From: Ephydatia muelleri
Taxonomy: Eukaryota > Porifera > Demospongiae > Spongillida > Spongillidae
Assembly: GCA_013339895.1 (NCBI GenBank)
Contig: JABACO010000003.1
Span: forward strand, 1,787,860-1,851,859
DNA length: 64,000 bases
Reading direction: 5' to 3'
The notes beneath the pieces were generated by a model that was not told the DNA's origin, searched no databases, and was given only the letters and a program-made list of their open reading frames with translations. Both the position numbers and the translations under genes were made by a program. How positions within the stretch are numbered: position 1 is the stretch's first letter; each line of letters begins with the position of its first letter. This document shows, piece after piece, positions 10,313 through 20,273 of this stretch.

Positions 10313-11970
10313 CAGAGGAGCAACATTAAAAACACATGAGATGCATGCTTGCGTGTGTGCTTGTTGTGGGGTCCAGTATACATCGTGCTCGTGTGTTTGT
10401 TGTGGGGTCCAGTTTACATCATGCTCTTTTGTTTTTGGGGGTTCAACCTTATGGTTTGTAAACCATGTAAGCTTGCTGTCTAAGCAATCAAACAGTTCTT
10501 TTTAAAACTCACCACATAGGTATGTGGCATTTTAAAGGGGGTCACCTTTTGAACTGCTGTCTGAATGTTGGCAAAGACATGCACAATCTGTGTTTCGATG
10601 GACATGACATCAATGAGTATGCAATTCATCTCGTGCTATAATTTTTTTCCTTTCCCAGGGCCCTTTTGAATGCTGCATGGATACAGCTGCTGATGAATAT
10701 TGCACAAGCTAGATGATGAGTTTTGGTACATTCATGTGTGCTTGTGTGTATGAGAACTTATGTGTTTTAGGTTTAGATGTGGCTAGTGGTGTGGGGAATG
10801 TTTGTTTGTATGAAGATCTGGTCCTGGTGTGTGTTGAGTTGATAGTTCAAGTTATCTTTACTCAGGACTACCAAGTACATTTGGTAGACAAGTGTGAAAT
10901 GATTTTTTTTGACTTAACAGATTGTGGAGGTCTGTTGATTAGGGTTGGAGTATTGTGAATGGGGACCACTAGCATGTTGCTGCTCTATGAATAATGTAAT
11001 GTTAAAGTGTACTCTAGATAAGACATGGTGCAGTTTTTCCTTTTGTATATGTGCTGCATGCAGCATGTAGATTGTGTTACTAGTCCAAGATTAGTTGTAT
11101 GTGTTGCTGCCTATATGCATTTGCATGTGTCTTGGTGTTCCTATTGGTGGTCTTGCTGAAAGTTTATTTCCAGTTTGTGTTCCTTGCCAACTGTGGGTCA
11201 GTGCATGGGTGGCTTTGCTCAATCCATTGGATGTTGTGGTTGCCTTAGTTAGGGATTTACCCCTACTCAGATATAGACTGATGCCAGAGCTGTGGTGGAA
11301 TAGGGGGTTCTAATGCATTAGAGGAGGAAACTGCTGGACAAAGGCTGTGGACAGAGGGAAAGATGAGGGGCACTGCTGAGCAACAGGAAATGCTTGACAA
11401 ACGGGAACTGCTGGACGGTAGGGAACTGCTTGTAGAGATGTGTACTTGAGGTAGTGGGAAGTTGGTGATAAAACGGCCGTGGAACAGAGATGTATACATG
11501 TATGACCGTCATCAGGTGCACCAGTCCATGCACTAGCTATGGCCGTGCTTTAACTGAATCATACCACTAATCTTAGCCACCTAACTGACATCAAGTTCAC
11601 TTGCCAGGCTGAACACTATGATCACCATTGCAACCTTGCTTGCAGTTGCTTGCCTTGCATTTTCTTTTCAGTATGTCATATGGAGAAATGGCCCATACAT
11701 AAGCGGTCATCTTGCTTTATTTTTCAAATTGAATTTCAAACACGTTTATGATTTATGATAAATCGGACTGATTGTGAATCTGTGCTTTATAAGATTATAT
11801 CATGAACCATTCGTAAACTAAATTCAAGACACAAATTTAATTTCTACTGCGCATAATTTATTCATAAACGAAGTAGTCATTACGTAATACCTTATGTCAT
11901 CTTAGAATAAAGCTACATTTATTAAAATTATGTCGGCTAGCTACTAGGGGTTATGGCTGGCAACCTCCTT
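10313..11970. other. No recognisable gene
   Basis: Contains a short tandem GTGTTTGTTGTGGGGTCCAG repeat (10340-10430) and GT-rich sequence. Around 11330-11460 there are imperfect repeats of GGAACTGCTGGAC. Short open frames only; nothing with a recognisable domain. Confidence 0.55.
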
Positions 11971-11984
11971 TATTACCATCACAT

Positions 11985-12425
11985 TGCATATGTGGCTCCA
12001 TCTATTCTGTGGAGCATGCCATGAATTGCCCACCAGGAGGCTTTTCCTTCAATTTGACACAATGAGGTGCGACTCTGCATTCCTCAGTGAAGTATGCATG
12101 TCATAATGTACATACAGAACCTACGTTGCAGCCATTACAGAGGAAGCACCTTAAGTATAAGTCTGCCAATGGAGAGGTAGGAGCTCGACTTGATGCTGCT
12201 TCACAGATTTTCTGGGGAAAAGACCACCAAACTGCCTACTTTGATGTCAGAATATTCAACCCATTTGCTCATTCCTATGCCAATTCTTCCATATCAAAAT
12301 GTTATAGAAAACATGAACTGAATAAGAAGAGGGAATATGAAGAAAGAGTAAGAGAGATTGAGCATGGATCTTTTTCACCCTTCATATTCTCTACAGCTAG
12401 AGGTATGGGTCCCATATATATATAG
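11985..12425 (+). pseudogene. C-terminal fragment of a retroelement polyprotein
   Basis: One frame reads CICGSIYSVEHAMNCPPGGF, then, after an in-frame TGA, YACHNVHTEPTLQPL, GARLDAASQIFWG, FDVRIFNPFAHSYANSSIS, CYRKHELNKKREYEERVRE and EHGSFSPFIFSTARGMG. The order and spacing match a conserved C-terminal region that I recognise from reverse-transcriptase proteins of sponge and cnidarian retroelements (C-x-C-G, H-A-x2-C, GARLDxAAxxFWGG, FDVRVFNP). The TGA at about 12060 and the lack of the RT part show it is a relic. The exact retroelement class is uncertain. Confidence 0.6.
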
Positions 12426-12429
12426 CAAC

Positions 12430-13100
12430 CACAATGTAAAAGAGAATAGCATCATTAATCGCTGACAAGAGACAAGAACCGTATTCTACCACTCTTTTTT
12501 GGTTGTGATGCAAACTAAGTTTTTACTTACTCTGCTCAGCAATCATGTGTCTTCGAGGAACCAGGTCATTTCATTCCCACTCACAACACCATTCTATAGC
12601 TTTGGCCTGTGCAGAGGCAAAGGTCCACTGAACTATTTTTCATTTGGCGTCATCTTTATTATTTATTTAATTACATTTTTTATGTGCATTTGTTCTCAAA
12701 TTTGAGAAGAGGTTAACGGCCATAACGTAACTATCAAGACAATTTGAATTACAATTATATTTGTACCAATACACAAATTATTAACGTATCGGCTATGCGT
12801 GGAGATGTGGAGCGCATCAATTAGGCGCAATGATGCATGCAGGGATCGAACTACGTATGCCCTTCATGCTTTCATCTTCTGAGACGCTCGTGTTTTGGTG
12901 AGTATACTATGTGAATTTAGTAGCGTACCCCCCCAAGTGGGCTACATGTACATGTCCATAGCTGTGTCCAGCGGCGTAGTCAGTTACATTGTATACGTGA
13001 ATATCACAACAGGAGAAGCAGGCATGTTGTGCATGTGTGCGTGTGTGTGCATGTGTGTATTTGTGCGTCACTGACATGCATAGATAATCTATGATACATG
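12430..13100. other. No recognisable gene
   Basis: AT-rich intergenic or intronic sequence upstream of the FN3 exon, with a short GT tract at 13035-13060. A 68-codon frame at 12499-12705 has hydrophobic runs but no supporting feature. Confidence 0.5.
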
Positions 13101-13168
13101 TACATGTGTGATGTCATTGTGTGCAATCTCGTTATGTGATGTCATCCTCTTCCCCCTCCTTCCCCCAG

Positions 13169-13392
13169 CACCGGATGGATTTGATGCTGTGTCGGTGCAG
13201 AATGTGGGCTCCACCTACATCATTGTGTCTTGGGACTTGCCAACTCACAGTAATGGCATCCTCATCAACTTCAGTTTGTATTGCAATGGTGCTCTGGCAC
13301 GTTATCTGTTGGACAGGTCCTCCAGTCACGCCCACAGGCACTGCACTCCAGTTGGAAACATGGTGTTGGGCGTCAACAGTGCTGCTGCCCAG
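13169..13392 (+). CDS. Fibronectin type III exon of the membrane-protein gene
   Basis: The exon runs from a pyrimidine-rich acceptor (TCCCCCAG) to CCCAG/GTACAT. It codes for PDGFDAVSVQNVGSTYIIVSW, with LPTHSNGILINFSLYCNG after it, the A-B-C strand pattern of an FN3 domain (S-x-Y-I-x-V-S-W, N-G-x-I-x-x-F-x-L). Such FN3 repeats precede the transmembrane part in related sponge proteins. Upstream exons are not visible in this window. Confidence 0.6.
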
Positions 13393-13504
13393 GTACATTG
13401 TGTACACTTCAATCACTTAGTTTGTGTTCCATCTTTCTTTGCGCTTATCCCTCTCTCCTCCTTCCTTTCTTTCTCTCCTGTCTCACCTACTCCCTCACTT
13501 CCTC

Positions 13505-13603
13505 CCCCTCCCTCCTCCCTCCCTCCCTCCCTCCCTCCCTCCCTCCCTCCCTCCCTCCCTCCCTCCCTCCCTCCCTCCCTCCCTCCCTCCCTCCCTCCCT
13601 CCT
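13505..13603 (+). repeat. (CCCT)n microsatellite
   Basis: About 24 uninterrupted CCCT units between the FN3 exon and the transmembrane part. It produces spurious Ser/Pro open frames. Confidence 0.95.
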
Positions 13604-13614
13604 GTCCTCCAATC

Positions 13615-14930
13615 CGGTGGCGTGCGTCAGGTGCGAGGACGACACCAGGGGCTGGCTGTACTACCTGCTGGCCATCTACGTCCCCGTCTTCACCTTCTTC
13701 ATGTTCATCGTAGTGTTCAACGTGTGCTTCACCACCGGTCCCCTCAACGCCTTCATCCTCTACGCCCAGCTGATATCCACCACCTTCAACCAGCTGTACA
13801 AGCCCATCGACGGCTACCAGAGGGCCTACCGCACCCTGTACGGCGTCTTCAACCTGCAGTTCATCGCCAGCCTTCTGCATAGGTAAGGATCTGGACAGCC
13901 TCAACGTCATAGCCCTGAAGTACCTGGAGGCCGTGTTCCACCTCTTCACGATCGTCGGTATCGTGGTGTTCCTCAGGTGCAAAGGTTTCTTCAGGTGCTG
14001 CTGCTGTGTGCCCTGTAGGGACAGGTAGGTGGGAAGTGGGAGGGTGGCCACCTCCCTGGTCCACGCCTTTGCGGCCTTCATCCTCCTCTCCTACACTCGC
14101 TTCTGCCTCGTCACCACGTACGTCCTCACACCCATCCCCCTCTGGAACATTGCTATGGAGACGGTGGAAGACAGGCCGTACTTTGCCGGCCAGCACAGGT
14201 TCTCTGACCTCTCCTACATTCTGCCAAACGTTATTCCGGCCTTCATTGTCCTGGTAACGTTTATTGCCATCCCGCCCATACTGCTTTTGGACTATCCAAT
14301 GCGGTGGATTGAGAGTGCGATATTCAAGTCCCCAGCCCTTACCCGGTGGTACCCCAAGGTTGACATAGGCATCGTGCTGGATGCCTTCCAGGGGTGTTTC
14401 CACGACGACATGCGTTACTTTGCCGGCCAATACTTCACCCTGCGCCTCCTCCTCATCGTGACCTACTTTGCCCCCCTCATTCTCCAGTATGTGCTCCAGC
14501 AGGTTCTGGTCACTGTCTTTGCTGTGTTCCTGAGCGTCCAGCGGCCTTACAAGATGCACTCCCTCAACTTCCTTGACAGCCTGCTCCTGCTCAATATGGC
14601 CGTCATCAATATCCTTGGCATCTACTCGCTGGCCACAGACCAGCTCACTCCGATCGTCGTCTTCCGCGCTGACGTCTGTCTTCGCCATCCAGTATGTCCT
14701 CATATGGCTGCCGGTCGTATACGTGATGGTGTACCTGTTTCGGCGATCAAAGATTGCAAGTGCATCGCTCGATCAAGGGGGCACTTCCATCTGAAGGAAG
14801 CGTCCGCCATGGAGCTGAGAGGCCGTACAAAACTGTGTGACAGTGCAGTGGAGGGGAGAGATCGAGAGTCGGAGGTGGAACACTCCGATACTAGCACTCT
14901 GTATGTGCTGATTGATCTTGATGAATGAGT
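13615..14930 (+). pseudogene. Multi-pass membrane protein of the sponge FN3/EGF-7TM-like family, disrupted
   Basis: Conserved signatures of the family appear in order: CVRCEDDTRGWLYYLL leading into a hydrophobic segment (13623-13740), SPAFCIGKDLDSLNVIALKY (13864-13925), a second hydrophobic segment ending in FFRCCCCVPC, AFAAFILLSYTRF (14060-14105), a long hydrophobic stretch near 14220-14300, LDAFQGCFHDD with YFAGQYFTLRLLLI (14370-14460), and FAIQYVLIWLPVVYVMVYLF (14680-14740). At least six hydrophobic segments are spread over these blocks. Three defects break it: a one-base frame change at about 13862, TAG at 14026-14028 and another frame change near 14670. It is either a recent pseudogene or badly base-called. 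The function of the family is not known to me. Confidence 0.65.
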
Positions 14931-14937
14931 ATAATTG

Positions 14938-15066
14938 TGTCTAAAATTAGACACAATCATAACACAGTTGTCAAAGCCATCCCTTGTGCACTGCGGGGTT
15001 ATTAAAATTAGACACAATCATCACACAGTTGTCTAAAACCATCCCTCATGGCTCTCTGGGATTACT
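14938..15066 (+). repeat. ~62-bp tandem repeat, split by an insertion
   Basis: Two units sharing ATTAGACACAATCAT and CACAGTTGTC, then CCATCCCT. A third partial unit resumes at 15571 after the inverted-repeat element, showing that the element landed inside this repeat. Confidence 0.7.
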
Positions 15067-15071
15067 GAAGT

Positions 15072-15570
15072 CAGTGGCGTATTTAGGGGGGCTCGGGCAC
15101 CCCCCTCCGTCTCAAGAATGAAACAATTAAAGAATGAATAAAATTAAAAACGACAATTAAGTTCATTCGCGCGCGCGTGTGAAGTTCTTGAGCACCCCCT
15201 TGGTCAAAATTGTTACTGTTTATAATTAACGATAAAGTATTTTCTTTGTGCCAAACACCCCCCCACTTTTCGTATCGGACCTGAAGCGAATTGCCCCCCC
15301 CCCCCCCCCCTCCACTTTTCGTATCGGACCCGAAGCGAATTGACCCCCCCCCCCCACACACACACACACACACTTTTCGTATCGGACCTGAAGCGAATTG
15401 CCACCCCCCCCCCCCCCCACTTTTCGTATCGGACCTGAAGCGAATTGCCCCCCCCCCCCCCCCCTCCCCCACTTTTCGTATATCTGACCTGAAGTGGACT
15501 GTCCCCCCCCTCTTTTCGTATGGGGCCTGACCTTAAGCACCCCCTCGCTGAAATCCTGGATACGCCCCTG
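15072..15570. mobile_element. GC-rich inverted-repeat element with internal 40-60 bp repeats
   Basis: It starts CAGTGGCGTATTTAGGGGGG and ends AATCCTGGATACGCCCCTG, whose reverse complement begins CAGGGGCGTATCC. GAAGT flanks both sides (15067-15071 and 15571-15575). The inside consists of tandem units with ACTTTTCGTATCGGACCTGA separated by long C runs, a CA tract and a GCGCGC patch. No transposase; the Gly-rich open frames here are by-products of the C runs. Related to 62587-62895. Confidence 0.75.
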
Positions 15571-15614
15571 GAAGTTAGACTCTAAAACCATCCCTCATGC
15601 ACTCCTAAATGCCC

Positions 15615-15945
15615 AAGAGCATGATCGAGAAAGCAATGCTCTTAAATCAACTCTCACAGGGGTTTATGTTAGGTTCAGTCTTTGGTAGATGTGGTGGTTT
15701 GTGCACCTCAATCGTATGACTCCATAAACAAGAACTGAAATGGGAAAAGAGACTTCGGCCGCTGCACCCACATGCACAACCAAAATTTGTAGGTCTCCAC
15801 CACCAGAGTTGCATAGAGACCCAACCCAAGTTAGAATGTTTAGAATCCATGTTTTGTCACTTCGGTTGCCACCAATGCAGCGAACCCGCTTGTTGATCCC
15901 CAATTTAGTTAGCATAGTGGTGAGCTAATGGAGGAGATCTACAAT
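15615..15945. other. No recognisable gene
   Basis: Unique-looking sequence without domains. A possible acceptor TTAGCATAG at 15909-15917 precedes the Prp18-like segment. Confidence 0.45.
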
Positions 15946-15954
15946 CGGGAGACC

Positions 15955-16051
15955 AAAAGGACCCCTACATCGTACTCAAGACTCTCAAGTTCTTGCTGAG
16001 GGAGTGGGCAAAAGACCTGAACGCATGTTCCTCAAAGAAGTTACCAGGTAA
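15955..16051 (+). pseudogene. Possible Prp18-like exon fragment
   Basis: One frame reads DPYIVLKTLKFLLREWAKDL then NACSSKKLPG and ends at a usable donor, CCAG/GTAAAA. This resembles the start of the Prp18 splicing-factor domain (DPxxxVLKFLKFLLxxWxKxLNxR). The preceding segment ELMEEIYNRETKR lies in a different frame and no following exon was found. Either a stray exon of a broken copy or chance similarity. Confidence 0.3.
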
Positions 16052-16789
16052 AAAGTGGGGCTGGCTGCTTGTGTATTGTGTGTGTGTACACATGTAACGC
16101 AGCCACTCCTCTCCTGTGCAGTAGGCGTGGCCAGCGCCCAAACCTCAAACTCAAAGCAGTATGTGGCAACAAATATGTATCCTTGCAAATTCATCGTCTC
16201 CACAGAGTTTCTCAAAGCAGGCATTACATGTAGACCCTGTGTGTGTGTATGTACTGTATGTGTATGTGTACATGACCTGTTATGTCATTGTGGGTAGGGC
16301 TAATGCACTTACATGTACTTTGAGCAGTTGGGGGCATCACACATGAACATCTTGAGCATCTCCTGAGCATATAGTGCAGTAAATCTATAGTACACACACA
16401 CACATCCCCACACATCCCCCCACACACGTGAACAACTTGCTATAGCTGGTCCACATGCATCCACCTTCATATCCCCACACATCTGCATTTACCTTCTCAC
16501 CATCACATCAGTACCCTGTCACACACACATGTACCCCTGTCACAACCTCATGAGTACCCTTGTCACACACCCTCCCATCTTTTTGGTTGGGCATCTCTCG
16601 TACGCAGCACATAGCTACATGTAGGATGGGTGGGGAGCACTTATTGGAGAACACAGCGAAGAGAGGTTTTGATGTGTGTATTCCCAGCACACATCAGTAC
16701 AAGACAATGCTTTCTCATGAGGATGAGGAACATAGAGACTGTGTGGAGGGACATATGTGCAGTGTGTACTAACCTTACACAGATCAATC

Positions 16790-17182
16790 CCCCTCAATGG
16801 AAACATATCATGCATCGCCTATTGATCCCCATCGGAGAGGTGGGCATCTATAAGAATACAATACATATATTATCAGAGAGTGTGTGCTAACACATACACG
16901 TGTACTAACCTTAAACAGATCAATCCCCATCAATGGGAACACATCAAGCGTCGCCAGTCGATCCCCATTAGAGAGGTGGGCATCTATAAGAATGCAATAC
17001 ATACATTATCAGAGAGTGTGTGCTAACACATACACGTGTACTAACCTTAAATGGATCAATCCCCCTCAATGAGAACACATCATGCATCGCCAGTTGAGCC
17101 CCATCGGAGAGGTGGGCATCTATAAGAATGCAATACATACATTATTGGAGAGTGTGTGCTAACACATACACATGTACTGACA
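16790..17182 (-). repeat. ~137-bp tandem repeat, units 1-3
   Basis: Units are recognised by GAGAGGTGGGCATCTATAAG at about 16835, 16972 and 17107 and by GATCAATCCCC. On the minus strand each unit contains TTCTTATAG followed by ~74 bp and then AAG/GTTAGTAC, which looks like an acceptor-exon-donor set with a 62-bp intron. Unit 1 has an in-frame stop, and the exon length is not a multiple of three. Best described as a minisatellite that may have amplified an old exon. Confidence 0.7.
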
Positions 17183-17186
17183 TTAA

Positions 17187-17417
17187 CCGATTAATTCCTG
17201 TAGACACAAAGAGGCGTCAAATAGGTGTTTACTGTTTCCAAGGTATTTTGGGTAAGGTGACCACAAACCAATGAAAAATTATACCAATATGAAGTTCTTC
17301 ATGAACATGGCTTCAGCGGGTGTCGTTAGATTATCCCTTCCTGCCACACAAATTTTTGTGGCCCCATATGAGATCAAATCACCTTTTCCCAATAAACTTT
17401 ATTTAGGCATCAATTGG
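17187..17417. mobile_element. TTAA-flanked short inverted-repeat element (piggyBac-like MITE)
   Basis: Flanked by TTAA at 17183-17186 and 17418-17421. The left end CCGATTAATTCC and the reverse complement of the right end, CCAATTGATGCC, are imperfect inverted repeats. It is 231 bp long, non-coding, and splits the 137-bp tandem repeat between units 3 and 4. TTAA targets and ends starting CC are usual for piggyBac derivatives. Confidence 0.6.
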
Positions 17418-17424
17418 TTAAACA

Positions 17425-17640
17425 GAAACAGATCAATCCTCCTCAATGGGAACACATCAAGCATCGCCAGTTGATCCCCATCGGAGAGGTGGGCATATAT
17501 AAGAATGCAACGCATACATCATCTGAGGGTGTGTGCTAACACAACAGAACAAATCATCAATGGGAACACATCATGCATCACCAGTCAATCCCCATCGGAG
17601 AGGTGGGCATCTATATATATGGGTGTGTGTGCTAACATAT
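17425..17640 (-). repeat. ~137-bp tandem repeat, units 4-5
   Basis: Two further, more diverged units (markers at 17482 and 17598); the last is shortened to about 116 bp and contains a stop in the minus-strand frame. Confidence 0.65.
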
Positions 17641-17659
17641 ACGTGTGCACTGACACACA

Positions 17660-18065
17660 CGTATACACGTGTGCAGCTCTCTTGCATCTGCGATTAAAAA
17701 AAGGCAGCTCCAATATCAACATCAACGGAACATAGGCGGGAGGCTAGTCGGCCGGGGGTAGAAGCCCGACTAGGGGGAGGGGTACGGACTTCTTTATTAG
17801 TACAGTATAGAGAGTTGACTGTATCGCACATGGCAATCACTACCTATGCCTAACGTACCCTATCGGAAACGAAGTATTAACAGCTGACTGTTACAGCGGA
17901 CTTCGACTTGATAAACGCAGCTATTAAACTTATAAAATGACGTAAACGAGACATACGGTAAGCTGCATGAAAAAATGACTGTCACTCGCTTAGATTTTCA
18001 CTGGATAGTGGCGATTAGTGCTAATAATGCATTGAGTGCCTTTCACTCGATTAAAATTTCACTCG
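17660..18065. other. No recognisable gene
   Basis: Unique-looking sequence with a small inverted repeat (CTAGTCGGCC/GCCCGACTAG, 17741-17774) and repeated TTTCACTCG motifs at 17990-18065. Nothing coding. Confidence 0.45.
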
Positions 18066-18109
18066 TTTAAGTTCGAATGACAAAGAGTGAACATCGCTCT
18101 TCTATTTTT

Positions 18110-19355
18110 GCAGTGTAGTCTACGTATATGCGAATTGCCCCATTCTTCTTATGAACCACTACCATCCCAGCACAGCATGGGGTTGGTTTGTCTACTTTAG
18201 AGATTATTCCTAGTGACTCCATTTGCTTCAGCTCCTGTTCAACCTTGGAACACAATGGTAGAGGATGTTCCTTGAAGTGAACAATGCATACGGTGCATCA
18301 GGTTTTAGCTGAATGTCATAGGGCTCCCCCAAGCTACCCAGTCCGTGGAACAGTGTTGGATACCTTTCCACAATGTGAGGCAAGGTTTCTACAGTTTCCT
18401 CCACCCTTGCCACCAGGTCCAGTGCGAGAATAGCTGGCAGACCCAGTTGGTTTGTTTTTAGATCATTCACCACATACACAGGCTGGTTGGTAGTTTTCCC
18501 CTGATGAGACAACTCCCCTTCCAACTGACCAATCAGCTTTAAGGGAGTACGTGCAGGACCATAAAGAGTTTTTTTTTGGGTGATTTGAGTTTGGACCCTC
18601 TAAGAGTTCTAAATGCAGCATCTGAAATTGCAGTCACTTCGGGCCCCTGTAACAATTTTGAACTCTAGCATCTGACCACAAAGCCTTAGCTTGAGCCTCC
18701 AAGTTTCAGAACTGTTTTGTGAGAGTGTGTCCAGGAATGCAGTGTCAACATAGCTTTCATCAGGTTCTTTGCTTTGATAGGCACTGTGAGCGGAAGTGTC
18801 CTTTCCGCTTGCATTTGTGGCAAACCGAATCCTTAGCAGGGCAGAGGTACCAGGGATGCTGCCCTTTTCCACATTTAGTACACTGCCTAGGTGTTTGTTT
18901 TGGCTATGTGAAAGTCCCACTTGATGGCTTTGTCCTGGTCTCTTGACTCCTAAGGACATCCACCATGCCAGGTTCTACGCTGAGAGGGCTACTGTGTGCC
19001 TCTTGAAGCACCTGATGTTGTGTGTGTACTGCTTCTTTCTGTCGTAGCATAGTCTTTTCTTTCTTTAGGGAGAGGTCCGAGTGTAGTTGAAGCCTCTCTG
19101 AGAGGGCCTTATCCCTAATGCCGACCACAAGGTGGTCACGAATCATTTCAGAAGTAAGTGATCCACATGAGCACCGTTCCGCCAAATCGTACAATTGAGT
19201 AATATACTGGTCCCCGGACTCACTTTCCATCTGGTCACGTCGGTTGAAGCGCGCGCGCTGTTATGGCGGACATAAAAATTCTCGTCTAGCTTCCCCAACA
19301 CATTATCATAGCTTTCTCTCTCAGACTCACTGATATTCGTCGACGAAAGAACCAT
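18110..19355 (-). pseudogene. Ty3/gypsy retrotransposon fragment (gag, zinc knuckles, protease, start of RT)
   Basis: Read on the minus strand from 19355. First comes a Gag segment with ITQLYDLAERC, MIRDHLVVGIRDKALSERLQ and HSDLSLKKEKTMLRQKEAV. Two CCHC knuckles follow, CTKCGKGQHPWYLC and CHKCKRKGHFRSQC (18895-18780). Next is an aspartic-protease-like segment in which the usual DTGA reads VTGA (about 18640), so the catalytic Asp is lost. A linker with GLGSLGEPYDIQLKPDAPYA follows, and then the start of RT with MESLGIISKVDKPTPCCAGM and VVVHKKNGAIRI. Frames change at about 19240, 18780 and 18270. Similarity stops at 18115, before the RT catalytic motif. No LTR is visible on either side. Dead, truncated copy. 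Confidence 0.85.
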
Positions 19356-19379
19356 TTCTGCCTACTCGCCCATGGAATA

Positions 19380-20125
19380 CAGCAACGCGCTACCAGCTAC
19401 ATACATAACTACATATGTATTGCTCAATCAGAGACATTATATACAAATGATCATCTCTGGCTTCAAAGAGTTACGTCAATCACAACCACTGCATAACAAA
19501 ACCTCACAAGATCACAAAAAAATAGTCTGTCCGAAATATTCCACGCCATGCATGCGGTATATACAGTACCAACATATTCTGATACCATGCATGAAAAATG
19601 ATAAACATGTTACAATTCCGCGTATAATCGGTTAAAGCAGCCAGACTGTATGTTCCTGATTGTAGAAGCATCTTTGCACCTGCGCTATTAAAAGCTGTGA
19701 CAACCTGGCAGAGGAAGCATTACACCTGACGAGGGAACTTGGCAGGCAGTGGTTGTATGCTGAGTGTGTGCTTGTGTTGTGTGTGTACCGCTGTGATTTG
19801 GCTATTTGAGAATCAGCACAACTCGGAAGTTCTGGCGCAGCGCGTACATTGGCCACAGTCTCAGTCACAGTTACTACAATCAGTGAAAATCAAACTCATT
19901 GTAAATGTGTCAGTCTCATGTACAGAGTTGATGAGTCCATTATCACTTCGACTGTCAGGGCTTGTGAACTTATCCTGCATGACTTTTCACTAAGAAACTT
20001 TGATCCAGCCAATGCAATAAAGGCCATGCCAAAATGTAACTAGCAATGAATAAATCAATGAACTGAAGCAATCTATTTGGTAATAATTATTTAGCTGCCC
20101 ACCTTTAAAAACATCTACACAGTTT
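19380..20125. other. No recognisable gene
   Basis: AT-rich region between the gypsy fragment and the first exon of the ankyrin gene. It may hold the promoter of that gene, but I see no clear core element. Confidence 0.45.
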
Positions 20126-20132
20126 ACTGACC

Positions 20133-20240
20133 GCTTATGGATGGCGTCATCAAACGCTGGCGGACCAAACATCTCTGATGATGACTGGAATTTAGCTCGT
20201 GATGCTCTCTTTATTTGCACAATGCGTGGGAAGACTATTT
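20133..20240 (+). CDS. Short open frame, possible alternative first exon
   Basis: ATG 20140 region: a 35-codon frame starting MASSNAGGPNISDDDWNLAR and ending at TGA after RGKTIY. Its start resembles the proposed first exon at 20256 (ATGGCGTC after GGATGG), which suggests a local duplication of a start exon. No other support. Confidence 0.25.
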
Positions 20241-20255
20241 ACTGACAGCTTGTGG

Positions 20256-20273
20256 ATGGCGTCGTCCCAGATG
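20256..20273 (+). CDS. Candidate first exon of the ankyrin gene
   Basis: ATG GCG TCG TCC CAG ATG followed by GTAATG. A phase-0 18-bp exon coding MASSQM would join cleanly to the 99-bp exon at 20394 across a 120-bp intron. The -3 position is T, so the start context is weak. Supported only by position and phase. Confidence 0.4.

Noticed and set aside
12087..12425. A stand-alone host gene
   Set aside because: The apparent start is GTG, and homologous sequence extends upstream through an in-frame stop; it is a retroelement relic.
13424..13886. Long Ser/Pro- or Gly/Glu-rich frames across the CCCT repeat
   Set aside because: Produced by the microsatellite; only the frame coding CEDDTRGWLYYLL after it has family support.
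15083..15591. Gly-rich open frames with repeated FASGPIRK
   Set aside because: Minus-strand translation of the tandem units and C runs inside the inverted-repeat element; no start context and no domain.
19990..20220. Minus-strand open frames near the first ankyrin exon
   Set aside because: Short, without domains, and overlapping the likely 5' region of the plus-strand gene.
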